Part shown: positions 36,099 through 44,332 of the stretch, in pieces
Layout: every line of letters begins with the position of its first letter
Numbering within the stretch: position 1 is the stretch's first letter
NCBI GenBank assembly: GCA_024742835.1
Contig: JANSXS010000020.1
Location: 1-49,400 of the forward strand
DNA: 49,400 nt
Reading direction: 5' to 3'
DNA from: Paracoccaceae bacterium
Lineage (GTDB): Bacteria; Pseudomonadota; Alphaproteobacteria; Rhodobacterales; Rhodobacteraceae
The notes under the pieces: model-generated
Database searches by the model: none
What the model saw: the letters and a program-made list of their open reading frames with translations, nothing else
What the model was told of the DNA's origin: nothing
Position numbers and translations under genes: made by a program

Positions 36099-36989
36099 AT
36101 GCAGGCAGCGATCAGATTTCCCGACATCTCACCCGAACTTTTCTCGATCTCGCTTTTCGGGATGGAATTCGCGCTGCGCTGGTATGCGCTGTCCTATATC
36201 GTCGGAATCGTCCTTGGCTGGCGGCTGGTGGTGATGGCCACGAAACGCGCCCATATCTGGCCCGGCAACACCCCCGCCATGCGCCCCGAACAGGTCGAGG
36301 ATCTGGCCACATGGGTCATTCTGGGCGTAATCCTTGGCGGGCGGCTTGGGTTCGTGCTGTTCTACCAGCCGGGCTATTATCTGGCCAATCCGGGCGAGAT
36401 CCTGATGGTCTGGCAGGGCGGCATGTCCTTTCATGGCGGGCTTTTGGGCGTCGTGGCCGCCTGTCTGCTGTGGTCGTGGCGACAGGGTGTTGCATGGCTT
36501 TCGGTGGCCGATGCGCTGTGCATGGCAACGCCTGTCGGGCTTTTGCTGGGGCGGATCGCGAATTTCATTAATGGTGAGCTTTGGGGGCGGCCAACGGACC
36601 TGCCTTGGGGCGTGATATTTCCAGGCACGGCGGCACAGGATTGTGCCGGGCAGGTCGCCGGGTTCTGCGCGCGCCACCCCTCGCAGCTTTACGAGGCGCT
36701 GCTTGAGGGGCTGATCCTTGGAGCGGTGCTGATCTATCTGGCCTTCCGGCGCGGCGCGCTGACGCGGCCCGGCCTGATCACCGGTCTTTTTTTCGCCGGC
36801 TACGGGCTCGCGCGTTTTCTGGTCGAATTCGTGCGCCAGCCGGATGCGCAATTCATCAGCACCGGCAATCCGCTTGGGCTTGCGTGGCATATCGACGGCT
36901 GGGGCCTGACCATGGGTCAGATCCTGAGCCTGCCGATGATCGTTTTCGGGCTGGTCATGATCGTGCGGGCGCTACGTCGTTCCGCATGA
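36099..36989 (+). CDS. lgt: Prolipoprotein diacylglyceryl transferase
   Basis: The 296-residue polytopic inner-membrane enzyme attaches diacylglycerol to the lipobox cysteine of prolipoproteins. The Lgt signature [14 protein letters not shown] is at about residues 151-164. Other landmarks are W-Y-A-L-S-Y-I-V-G near 28 and H-P-S-Q-L-Y-E-A-L near 190. Seven helices are expected. The ATG at 36099 gives the family start; frames upstream to 36003 run through ubiK's leader. It is first of the ATGA-coupled lgt-midA-pgeF operon. Confidence 0.96.
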   Translation: MQAAIRFPDISPELFSISLFGMEFALRWYALSYIVGIVLGWRLVVMATKRAHIWPGNTPAMRPEQVEDLATWVILGVILGGRLGFVLFYQPGYYLANPGEILMVWQGGMSFHGGLLGVVAACLLWSWRQGVAWLSVADALCMATPVGLLLGRIANFINGELWGRPTDLPWGVIFPGTAAQDCAGQVAGFCARHPSQLYEALLEGLILGAVLIYLAFRRGALTRPGLITGLFFAGYGLARFLVEFVRQPDAQFISTGNPLGLAWHIDGWGLTMGQILSLPMIVFGLVMIVRALRRSA

Positions 36990-38053
36990 CTGCGTTGACC
37001 GAACGTCTGACCGCCTTGATCCGCGCCGAGGGCCCGATGCGGATGGACAGCTTCATGGGGCTGTGCCTGATGCATCCCGAACACGGGTATTACACCACGC
37101 GTGACCCGCTGGGAGCCGCCGGGGATTTCATAACCTCCCCCGAGATCAGCCAGATGTTCGGTGAACTTCTTGGGCTGGCGCTGGTGCAAAGTTGGATGGA
37201 TCAAGGGCGACCGGGGCGTTTTGCGCTAGCGGAACTGGGGCCGGGACGCGGCACGTTGATGGCCGACATGCTGCGCGCCACACGCGGCGTGCCGGGGTTT
37301 CATGCGGCCCTGTCGGTGCATCTGGTCGAGGCTTCGCCAGTGCTGCGCGCGCGGCAGGCGGATCTGTTGGGACAAAGCGGCATCACATGGCATGACCGGG
37401 CCGAGGACCTGCCCGACGCGCCGCTGTTCGTCGTCGCCAACGAATTTTTCGACGCGCTGCCCATCCGCCAGCTTGAACGCAGCGGCGCGGGCTGGCGCGA
37501 ACATGTGGTGGGCCTGCGCGACGGCGCGCTGGTGCCGGAGCTGGAGGCGGTCAAGACAGTGCCCGCACTGGCGCACAGGCTGGACGACACCAAAGACGGC
37601 GATGTGGTCGAGATCTGCCCGGCGGCCGCCCCGGTGATCGACGCGCTCGGGCTTCGCATCGCGGCCCATGGCGGCGCGGCGATCATCGTGGATTACGGCG
37701 ATTGGCGCTCCTTGGGGGATACGTTGCAAGCGCTGCGCGCCCAACGCCCCACCCCGGTTCTGGACGCCCCCGGCGAGGCCGATCTGACCGCGCATGTCGA
37801 TTTCGAGGCGCTTGCACGCGCCGTGCCTGACGGCTGCAAGCACAGCAGGATCACGCCGCAGGGCGTGTTTCTGGAGCGGCTTGGCATCACCGCGCGCGCG
37901 CAGACCCTTGCAAAGTCGCTGTCGGGCGCAAAGCTCGACGCGCATGTCGCGGCACATCGGCGCTTGACCGCACCCGGAGAAATGGGGACGCTCTTCAAGG
38001 TGATGGCGCTTTACCCCGAAACCACCGGACCACCGCCGGGGCTTGAGACATGA
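36986..38053 (+). CDS. SAM-dependent methyltransferase, NDUFAF7/MidA family (DUF185)
   Basis: The 355-residue protein has the family start [14 protein letters not shown], the [27 protein letters not shown] segment near 35-55, and the SAM motif [10 protein letters not shown] at about 81-90. Human NDUFAF7 methylates an arginine of complex I subunit NDUFS2; the bacterial target is probably similar but unproven. The start overlaps the lgt stop (ATGA), and its end overlaps pgeF in the same way. Confidence 0.93.
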   Translation: MTALTERLTALIRAEGPMRMDSFMGLCLMHPEHGYYTTRDPLGAAGDFITSPEISQMFGELLGLALVQSWMDQGRPGRFALAELGPGRGTLMADMLRATRGVPGFHAALSVHLVEASPVLRARQADLLGQSGITWHDRAEDLPDAPLFVVANEFFDALPIRQLERSGAGWREHVVGLRDGALVPELEAVKTVPALAHRLDDTKDGDVVEICPAAAPVIDALGLRIAAHGGAAIIVDYGDWRSLGDTLQALRAQRPTPVLDAPGEADLTAHVDFEALARAVPDGCKHSRITPQGVFLERLGITARAQTLAKSLSGAKLDAHVAAHRRLTAPGEMGTLFKVMALYPETTGPPPGLET

Positions 38054-38805
38054 CATTGGAAATCTTGACCGACGACAGGCTTTCGCCCATACGGCACGGG
38101 TTTTTCACCCGCAAGGGCGGCGCGTCTTCGGGCGTTTTTTCCGGGCTGAACTGCGGCAGGGGATCATCCGACCAGTCCGAGATCGTTTCAATCAACCGCG
38201 CCCGCGTCGCCAAGGCAATGGGGGTGACACCCGAGAACCTGATCAGCGTACATCAGGTGCATTCGGCAGATGTGCAGGTGATCGACAGCCCCGGATCGGG
38301 ACAGGCGCGGGCCGACGCGATGGTCACCGCCACACCGGGATTGGCGCTATCCGTGCTGACTGCCGATTGCCAGCCGGTGCTGTTCGCCGACCGGCAGGCG
38401 GGCGTGATCGGTGCGGCACATGCCGGCTGGCGCGGCGCGCTGGACGGGGTGCTGGAGGAAACCGTGACGGCGATGGAACGGCTGGGTGCCGACGCCAGCC
38501 AGATCCGCGCCGTGATCGGCCCCGCCATAAGCCAGCAGGCCTATGAGGTGGGACAGGACTTTCTGGAGCGGTTCCTCGATGCAGACCCGCAGAACCAGCG
38601 GTTCTTCATCAACGGGGCGCAGGGCAAATACCATTTCGACCTGCCCGCCTACGGGCTGGCACGATTGCGGCAGGCTGGCATCGCCGAGGCCGTTTGGACG
38701 CGGCATTGCACCTATGGCGACCCCGATCGCTTTTATTCCTTTCGCCGCACGACCCATGCGGGCGAGGCGGATTACGGGCGACTGATCTCGGTGATCTGCC
38801 TGTGA
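38050..38805 (+). CDS. pgeF: Peptidoglycan editing factor PgeF (laccase-domain, DUF152)
   Basis: The 251-residue zinc protein has the three conserved metal ligands H71 (H-Q-V-H-S), C107 (T-A-D-C-Q-P-V) and H124 (A-A-H-A-G-W-R-G), at the same numbers as in E. coli YfiH/PgeF. PgeF removes wrongly built muropeptide precursors; related proteins act on purine nucleosides. It is last in the lgt-midA-pgeF operon. Confidence 0.95.
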   Translation: MTLEILTDDRLSPIRHGFFTRKGGASSGVFSGLNCGRGSSDQSEIVSINRARVAKAMGVTPENLISVHQVHSADVQVIDSPGSGQARADAMVTATPGLALSVLTADCQPVLFADRQAGVIGAAHAGWRGALDGVLEETVTAMERLGADASQIRAVIGPAISQQAYEVGQDFLERFLDADPQNQRFFINGAQGKYHFDLPAYGLARLRQAGIAEAVWTRHCTYGDPDRFYSFRRTTHAGEADYGRLISVICL

Positions 38806-38913
38806 TTGGGGCGTGACCGGGGCAAGACTGACCATGCTATTGCCGCATTTCGGGAAACAATCGGGGTAATTTTGCTGCATTAGTCACGCGCCGCACCCAT
38901 TTTACACAATAAT

Positions 38914-38930
38914 ATCAGTAGTCTACTGAT
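38914..38930. promoter_or_regulatory. Perfect 7-3-7 palindrome, possible operator
   Basis: ATCAGTA-gtc-TACTGAT lies in an AT-rich stretch 108 bases downstream of pgeF and 163 bases upstream of the 42-residue gene. It is not followed by a T-run, so it fits an operator better than a terminator. The regulator is unknown. Confidence 0.5.
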
Positions 38931-39093
38931 TTCTGCAAAATCGCCAAAGTCTGGCCCGCGCGGATGTGGTTTTTTTCGTCATTTTCCGGGCCTGCGCCAA
39001 ATCTTGGCCGCAAACAGAAACAATATTGGTCCCGCAGACGCAACAATCGCCACAAGCCCCGGCCAAGGCAGAAACGAACAAGAGGACCAAGAG

Positions 39094-39222
39094 ATGAAAA
39101 AGCGTTGGATGAAAACCGTGATCGACACCACCCGTCAGGACATGCCCGCCATGCCCTTTCAGCGCGCGGTGCGGCGCGCGGTCAAGACGATGCCCAAGCC
39201 TGTCGTGCTCAAGACAGCCTGA
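39094..39222 (+). CDS. Small basic protein of 42 residues, function unknown
   Basis: The peptide M-K-K-R-W-M-K-T-V-I-D-T-T-R... is rich in Lys/Arg (10 of 42) and ends V-V-L-K-T-A. It has a good ribosome site (aagaggaccaagag) right before the ATG and a terminator 42 bases after the stop, which together argue for a real gene. No domain or membrane segment is visible. The pattern R-A-V-R-R-A-V-K-T-M could bind nucleic acid or a membrane surface. Function is not assigned. Confidence 0.6.
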   Translation: MKKRWMKTVIDTTRQDMPAMPFQRAVRRAVKTMPKPVVLKTA

Positions 39223-39264
39223 AGCAAGCCGCGGCACGGGCCGCAGATTTTCAAGAACGACACG

Positions 39265-39287
39265 GGCCGCCCTGGGGCGGCCTTGTT
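39265..39287 (+). terminator. Terminator after the 42-residue gene
   Basis: GGCCGCC-ctgg-GGCGGCC (39265-39282) forms a 7-bp GC stem with a 4-base loop, followed by ttgtt. The weak T-run makes it a moderate terminator. Confidence 0.65.
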
Positions 39288-39365
39288 GATTCGGGGGCCG
39301 GCGCGGGGCAATTGTGGCAATCGCGGGCAGTCTGCTGAAACAGTTTCGGACAGTTCTTCGCATTG

Positions 39366-39444
39366 TTATTCGAATTTGAATAAACTGGAGCGAAAGTTGA
39401 CGATCACGCTCTCCGGTGGCTTTTTCAGTCCACGAGACTGAAAA
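39366..39444. promoter_or_regulatory. Inverted repeats upstream of the Hint-domain gene
   Basis: Two perfect inverted repeats lie in the leader region: TTATTC-gaattt-GAATAA (39366-39383) and TTTTCAGTC-cacga-GACTGAAAA (39422-39444). Between and after them a TTGAC...ACGCT...CGGTGG pattern recurs (39397-39419 and 39445-39474). TTGACA at 39445 could be a -35 box, but no -10 is clear. These may be operators or a leader hairpin of the gene starting at 39515. Confidence 0.45.
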
Positions 39445-39514
39445 TTGACACCATTACGCTGTCGTCGTCGGTGGGGCCGACACGGTTGTGATGATTGCGA
39501 ACTGGTGACGTGAC

Positions 39515-40294
39515 ATGCATACCCAACGCCCGACTGCGAACTTTTCGACGCCCCCCGCCGATCTTACGCTAAAGGACAACGCCGATACCCGGCCTGCGCC
39601 CGCGCGGCCAGTCCGCGCGCCACGTGCGATGCGCAAGTTCCAGATCGCCTATCTGGATCGCGACGGCCTGCCCTGTTGGACAGATCAGATCGCGCCCGCC
39701 CATCCGGTTTTCGAATCCGCTTTTTCCGCCTTTGCGCATGGGGTGCCCATCGCGACGCCAGACGGGCCGGTCGCGGTACAGGATCTTGTGCCCGGAATGC
39801 GGATCACCACCGCAACACGCGGCCCGATGCAGGTGCTTTGGATCGGGGCCATGACATTGGTACCCCAGATGCCCGGAGCCAATGTCGCCGCCGGACGCAT
39901 GACGCGGGTGATGCCCGAGTCCTTTGGTCTGGGCAGACCGGACTCGAATCTCATGGCCGGTCCCGGCGCGCGGATGTTGGCCCGCCCGCCCGGCATGGAT
40001 CATGGGCTGGGGCGCGAGCGGCTGTTGATCCCGGCCCAGGATCTGGTTGACGGTATGAACGTGATCGAAGTGGCCCCGCAGCGGCCCATCACTTTGTACC
40101 ATCTGGCCCTGCGACAACATTCGATCCTGCGCGCTGCCGGGATCGAGATGGAAAGTTTTCATCCCGGCGTGGCGTTTGAGCGGCGCATGGGGCACAATAT
40201 GGTGACGCTGTTCCTGTCGCTGTTCCCGCATATTTCCGAGCCGGGCGATTTCGGCAAGACGGCCTGCCCGCGCATTGACCTGCCCCAGGTCTGA
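39515..40294 (+). CDS. Hint-domain protein with the nucleophile replaced
   Basis: The 259-residue protein has a Hint (hedgehog/intein) domain from about residue 70: F-A-H-G-V-P-I-A-T-P-D-G, V-Q-D-L-V-P-G-M-R-I-T-T, W-I-G near 112, then D-L-V-D-G-M-N-V-I-E and Y-H-L-A-L-R-Q-H-S-I-L. Rhodobacteraceae carry many such Hint_2 proteins whose domain normally begins with C-F-x-x-G-T. Here the Cys position is A72, so self-splicing or cleavage should not occur. The first 65 residues are Pro/Arg-rich and probably disordered. No signal peptide is seen. It ends 20 bases from the convergent Lrp gene. Confidence 0.75.
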   Translation: MHTQRPTANFSTPPADLTLKDNADTRPAPARPVRAPRAMRKFQIAYLDRDGLPCWTDQIAPAHPVFESAFSAFAHGVPIATPDGPVAVQDLVPGMRITTATRGPMQVLWIGAMTLVPQMPGANVAAGRMTRVMPESFGLGRPDSNLMAGPGARMLARPPGMDHGLGRERLLIPAQDLVDGMNVIEVAPQRPITLYHLALRQHSILRAAGIEMESFHPGVAFERRMGHNMVTLFLSLFPHISEPGDFGKTACPRIDLPQV

Positions 40295-40314
40295 AACCGG
40301 CCTGCGCGCCCTGA

Positions 40315-40815
40315 TCAGGCGATCTTGCTCAGGCGTTGCTCAAGAATATCAAAGGGAACGCCCGGTTCGTCCTTCGCGCCGCGAATGACCAGCGAGGTCT
40401 TGACCGATCCCACATTCTCGGCGGCGGTCAGCTCGCCGGTCAGAAAGCTTTGAAAGGTCGACAGGTCGGGTGCCACGCATTTGAGGATGAAATCCACCTC
40501 GCCGTTCAGCATGTGGCATTCGCGCACAAGCGGCCAAGCGCGACAGCGCGCCTCGAAGGCCGACAGATCCGCCTCTGCCTGGCTTTGCAAACCCACCATG
40601 GCAAAGACCTGCACCTCGAAGCCAAGTTCGCGCGGATCGACCTCGGCGTGATAGCCCCGGATATATCCCTGCTCTTCAAGCGTGCGCACCCGGCGCAGGC
40701 ACGGCGGCGCGGAAATACCCACGCGGCGGGCCAGTTCAACATTCGTCATGCGCCCATCGGCCTGAAGCTCGGCAAGGATCTTGCGGTCGATATCGTCCAG
40801 ACGGGTTGTGGGCAT
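40315..40815 (-). CDS. Lrp/AsnC family transcriptional regulator
   Basis: The 166-residue regulator has an N-terminal HTH (D-D-I-D-R-K-I-L-A-E-L-Q-A-D-G-R through L-A-R-R-V-G-I-S-A-P-P-C-L-R-R-V) and a C-terminal RAM ligand domain. An ideal site (AGGAGG) lies five bases before the ATG. It is divergent from trxB, the usual alphaproteobacterial arrangement, and probably controls itself; the effector is unknown. Confidence 0.94.
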   Translation of the reverse strand: MPTTRLDDIDRKILAELQADGRMTNVELARRVGISAPPCLRRVRTLEEQGYIRGYHAEVDPRELGFEVQVFAMVGLQSQAEADLSAFEARCRAWPLVRECHMLNGEVDFILKCVAPDLSTFQSFLTGELTAAENVGSVKTSLVIRGAKDEPGVPFDILEQRLSKIA

Positions 40816-40859
40816 CTACACCTCCTGTGAATTCGCGATTGTTATAGCATCCCCGTAGG

Positions 40860-40900
40860 TGCGCGCAATAATGTTTCGCATGTTCGCAACATCGTTACAC
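40860..40900. promoter_or_regulatory. Candidate regulator site between lrp-type gene and trxB
   Basis: The divergent gap holds an inverted repeat ATGTT (40871-40875)...AACAT (40888-40892) with the direct repeats GTTTCGCA and GTTCGCA inside it. It could be an autoregulatory Lrp site. The motif is short, and no promoter boxes are confirmed. Confidence 0.35.
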
Positions 40901-41007
40901 ATGACAAAGGGTGTGGGCACAATGCCGTATAGTGCCCCGACAAGGGGTTTCGCAGCCCCGCACGCGGCGCTATATCTGCCGCAACACCGTTTGCAAGGGG
41001 ACCAACC

Positions 41008-42006
41008 ATGGCTGAAACCCGCCACACCAAGACGCTGATCATCGGATCCGGGCCGGCCGGCTATACCGCCGCTGTCTATGCCAGCCGGGCGATGCTGTCT
41101 CCGATCCTCGTGCAGGGAATCGAGCCGGGCGGGCAGTTGACCACCACCACCGAGGTCGAGAACTGGCCCGGCGACACAGAGGTGCAGGGCCCCGACCTGA
41201 TGATCCGGATGGAGGCCCACGCCAAGGCGATGGGCTGCGAGATCATCGGCGACATCATTACCGAACTGGACACCGATGCGCGCCCCTTTGTCGCCAAGGG
41301 CGACAGCGGCAACATATATACCGCCGATGCGGTGATCCTTGCGACGGGCGCGCGGGCCAAGTGGCTGGGGCTGGACAGCGAAGAAGCGTATAAGGGTTTC
41401 GGCGTCAGCGCCTGCGCCACCTGTGACGGGTTCTTCTATCGCGGCGACGAGATCGTGGTGGTGGGCGGCGGCAACACGGCGGTGGAAGAGGCGCTGTTTC
41501 TGACCAATTTCGCCTCCAAGGTCACTCTTATCCATCGTCGGGACGAATTGCGCGCCGAACGCATCCTGCAAGACCGTCTGTTCAACAACCCCAAGATCGA
41601 AACCCTGTGGTTTCATCAGCTTGACGAAGTTCTGGGCGACGACAACCCCAAGGGCGTGACCGGCGTGCGTGTGCGCCATACCGGCACCGGCGAGACGCGG
41701 GACATTCCCTGCAAGGGCGTGTTCATCGCCATCGGCCACGCACCGGCAAGCGAGCTGGTCAAGGACAAGGTCGAGATGCATCACGGCGATTACGTCCGGG
41801 TAGAGCCGGGCACCACCCGCACCTCGATCCCCGGTCTGTTCGCGGCGGGCGATCTGACAGATCACATCTACCGTCAGGCCGTGACAAGTGCCGGGATGGG
41901 CTGCATGGCCGCGCTGGATGCAGAACGCTTTCTGGCCGAACAGGGCGCGATCAGCGAAACACCCGAGCCCGAACGCCATGACGAGGCTGTCGCCGCAGGC
42001 GAATAA
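41008..42006 (+). CDS. trxB: Thioredoxin-disulfide reductase
   Basis: The 332-residue flavoenzyme uses NADPH to reduce thioredoxin. FAD motif G-S-G-P-A-G-Y-T-A is at the N-terminus, the redox pair is C136-A-T-C139 followed by D-G-F-F, the NADPH motif is G-G-G-N-T-A-V-E-E, and the second FAD motif A-A-G-D-L-T-D is near residue 290. The C-terminal tail is acidic. AAGGGG precedes the ATG, and a strong terminator follows. Confidence 0.96.
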   Translation: MAETRHTKTLIIGSGPAGYTAAVYASRAMLSPILVQGIEPGGQLTTTTEVENWPGDTEVQGPDLMIRMEAHAKAMGCEIIGDIITELDTDARPFVAKGDSGNIYTADAVILATGARAKWLGLDSEEAYKGFGVSACATCDGFFYRGDEIVVVGGGNTAVEEALFLTNFASKVTLIHRRDELRAERILQDRLFNNPKIETLWFHQLDEVLGDDNPKGVTGVRVRHTGTGETRDIPCKGVFIAIGHAPASELVKDKVEMHHGDYVRVEPGTTRTSIPGLFAAGDLTDHIYRQAVTSAGMGCMAALDAERFLAEQGAISETPEPERHDEAVAAGE

Positions 42007-42032
42007 GACCGGAAATTTCAGGACTGCCGCAT

Positions 42033-42068
42033 CCGGCCCCGTCAAAAGGCGGGGCCGGTCGTGTTTTT
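42033..42068 (+). terminator. Rho-independent terminator of trxB
   Basis: CCGGCCCCG (42033-42041) pairs with CGGGGCCGG (42050-42058), 9 bp with an 8-base loop, followed by tcgtgttttt. It starts 27 bases after the trxB stop. Confidence 0.85.
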
Positions 42069-42137
42069 GGGGCCACATGTTACGCAACAACGCCACAGCC
42101 CCTGATTGCATCTTTCTTTTCATCAGGCGCTGTGCAA

Positions 42138-42157
42138 TGCGTTCATCCGTGAACGCA
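42138..42157. promoter_or_regulatory. 8-4-8 inverted repeat upstream of the MarR-Sat-APS kinase frame
   Basis: TGCGTTCA-tccg-TGAACGCA is a perfect palindrome 21 bases before the ATG at 42179. Its size and place fit an operator for a MarR-type winged helix, and the downstream frame begins with such a domain. Autoregulation is an inference. Confidence 0.5.
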
Positions 42158-42178
42158 CCCTGAGTCGACGATATAACC

Positions 42179-44248
42179 ATGACCGCAACGAACCCGCGCC
42201 CGGATGAGGAAGACCAGCTTTTCCGTCTTCTGCGTCAGCTTGATCTGACGCCGGACGCATCCCAGCGGGCCATCGCCAGCGCCATCGGGGTTTCTCTTGG
42301 TCGGCTCAACGCGCTTTTGCGCGGGGCCGCCGAAGCCGGATTTGTCAGGATCAGCGAACGACCGGGCCCTGACCGCCGTCAACGCTTTGCCTATGCGCTC
42401 ACATCGCGCGGTGCGGCGCAGAAAATGCGCCTCACCGATCACTTTCTTGCCCGGAAATTCGCCGAATACGACGCGCTGCATTCAGAGCTGACCGGCACCA
42501 CCAGTGGTTTTAACCCCCTAAAATATAGGACGAAACTCGTGCAAAATAATCTGGCCCCAATTCCTGAGCTTTATGTCTCTTATGACTCATCGCAAAAAAT
42601 GAAGATCGAAGCCGCGGATCTGACAAGCTGGGACATGACCCCGCGTCAGATATGCGATCTCGAATTGTTGATGAACGGCGGTTTCAACCCACTGAAAGGC
42701 TTTATGACCGAGACCGATTACAACGGCGTCGTGGAAAACATGCGCCTGACCGACGGCGCGCTTTGGCCGATCCCGATCACGCTGGATGTCAGCGAGGCTT
42801 TTGCCGAGTCGATCGAGCTGGGTCAGGATATCGCCCTGCGCGACCAGGAGGGGGTGATCCTTGGCACGATGACCGTCACGGACCGCTGGACGCCGGACAA
42901 GTCGCGCGAGGCCGAAAAGGTCTTTGGCGCCGATGACAGCGCGCATCCGGCCGTGAATTACCTGCACAACACCGCAGGCAAGGTTTATCTGGGCGGCCCC
43001 GTCACCGGCATCCAGCAGCCAGTGCATTACGATTTCCGGGCCCGCCGCGACACGCCCAACGAATTGCGCGCCTTCTTCCGCAAAATGGGCTGGCGCAAGG
43101 TCGTGGCCTTTCAGACCCGCAACCCGCTGCACCGCGCGCATCAGGAACTGACCTTTCGCGCCGCCAAGGAAGCACAGGCCAACCTACTGATCCACCCCAT
43201 CGTCGGCATGACCAAGCCGGGTGACGTGGATCACTTTACCCGCGTGCGTTGTTACGAGGCGGTTCTGGACAAGTACCCGCAATCCACCACGTCGATGTCC
43301 CTGCTGAACCTTGCGATGCGCATGGCCGGCCCGCGCGAGGCCGTCTGGCACGGGCTGATCCGGAAAAACCACGGCTGCACCCATTTCATCGTCGGTCGCG
43401 ATCATGCGGGACCGGGCAAGAATTCCGCAGGCGAGGATTTCTATGGCCCCTACGACGCGCAGGATCTGTTCCGCGAGCACGAAGAGGAAATCGGCATCAA
43501 GATGCTCGATTTCAAGCACATGGTCTGGGTACAGGAACGTGCGCAATACGAACCGATGGACGAGATCGAGGACAAGGACAACGTGACCATCCTCAACATC
43601 TCTGGCACCGAACTGCGCCGCCGCTTGCAAGAAGGTCTGGAGATCCCCGAGTGGTTCTCGTTCCCCGAGGTAGTCGCGGAACTGCGCCGCACCCGGCCCC
43701 CACGCGCCAAGCAGGGTTTTACCGTGTTCTTCACCGGGTTTTCCGGGTCCGGCAAATCGACCATCGCCAACGCGCTGATGGTCAAGCTGATGGAAATGGG
43801 CGGTCGCCCCGTCACGCTGCTGGATGGCGATATCGTGCGCAAGAATCTCAGCTCCGAGTTGGGCTTCTCGAAAGAGCACCGCGACCTGAACATCCGCCGC
43901 ATCGGCTATGTGGCGAGCGAGATCACCAAGAATGGCGGCATCGCCATCTGCGCGCCCATCGCGCCCTACGCAACCACCCGCCGGGCCGTGCGCGAGGATA
44001 TCGAACAGTTCGGCGCCTTTGTCGAGGTGCATGTCGCGACGTCGATCGAGGAATGCGAACGCCGCGACCGCAAGGGGCTGTACAAGCTGGCACGCGAAGG
44101 CAAGATCAAGGAATTCACCGGCATTTCAGACCCCTATGACATGCCTGAAACCCCCGAACTGCGCGTGGAGACGGAAAATGTCGATGTCGACAACTGCGCG
44201 CATCAAGTGATCCTGAAACTGGAGCAGATGGGCCTGATCGCGGGCTGA
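42179..44248 (+). CDS. MarR-type winged helix fused in frame to ATP sulfurylase and APS kinase
   Basis: The frame codes 689 residues. Residues 1 to about 105 resemble EPS-associated MarR regulators (A-S-Q-R-A-I-A-S-A-I-G-V-S-L-G-R-L-N, then F-A-Y-A-L-T-S-R-G). About 122-500 is ATP sulfurylase with the nucleotide site R-N-P-L-H-R-A-H (about 313-320). About 515-685 is APS kinase with P-loop G-F-S-G-S-G-K-S. Together they turn sulfate and ATP into PAPS. No stop separates the regulator from the enzyme. A GTG at 42539 (codon 121), with AGGA eight bases upstream and an AT-rich block before it, would give a 569-residue Sat-APS kinase of the length usual in this group. So the product may be a fusion, or the enzyme alone from an internal start, or both. 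The ATG at 42179 has a weak ribosome site. A terminator follows. Confidence 0.85.
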   Translation: MTATNPRPDEEDQLFRLLRQLDLTPDASQRAIASAIGVSLGRLNALLRGAAEAGFVRISERPGPDRRQRFAYALTSRGAAQKMRLTDHFLARKFAEYDALHSELTGTTSGFNPLKYRTKLVQNNLAPIPELYVSYDSSQKMKIEAADLTSWDMTPRQICDLELLMNGGFNPLKGFMTETDYNGVVENMRLTDGALWPIPITLDVSEAFAESIELGQDIALRDQEGVILGTMTVTDRWTPDKSREAEKVFGADDSAHPAVNYLHNTAGKVYLGGPVTGIQQPVHYDFRARRDTPNELRAFFRKMGWRKVVAFQTRNPLHRAHQELTFRAAKEAQANLLIHPIVGMTKPGDVDHFTRVRCYEAVLDKYPQSTTSMSLLNLAMRMAGPREAVWHGLIRKNHGCTHFIVGRDHAGPGKNSAGEDFYGPYDAQDLFREHEEEIGIKMLDFKHMVWVQERAQYEPMDEIEDKDNVTILNISGTELRRRLQEGLEIPEWFSFPEVVAELRRTRPPRAKQGFTVFFTGFSGSGKSTIANALMVKLMEMGGRPVTLLDGDIVRKNLSSELGFSKEHRDLNIRRIGYVASEITKNGGIAICAPIAPYATTRRAVREDIEQFGAFVEVHVATSIEECERRDRKGLYKLAREGKIKEFTGISDPYDMPETPELRVETENVDVDNCAHQVILKLEQMGLIAG

Positions 44249-44266
44249 CCGCACACAAGAACCAAC

Positions 44267-44296
44267 AAAGGCCGCCCTTGACCAGGGCGGCCTTTT
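44267..44296. terminator. Bidirectional rho-independent terminator
   Basis: AAAGGCCGCCCT (44267-44278) pairs with AGGGCGGCCTTT (44284-44295), a 12-bp stem with a 5-base loop. T-tract on the plus strand and A-tract on the other make it work both for the Sat/APS kinase gene and for the convergent glycosyltransferase gene. Confidence 0.88.
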
Positions 44297-44332
44297 GCGT
44301 CTCATAAGGGCATATCCGCCCGCGTTATCGCC

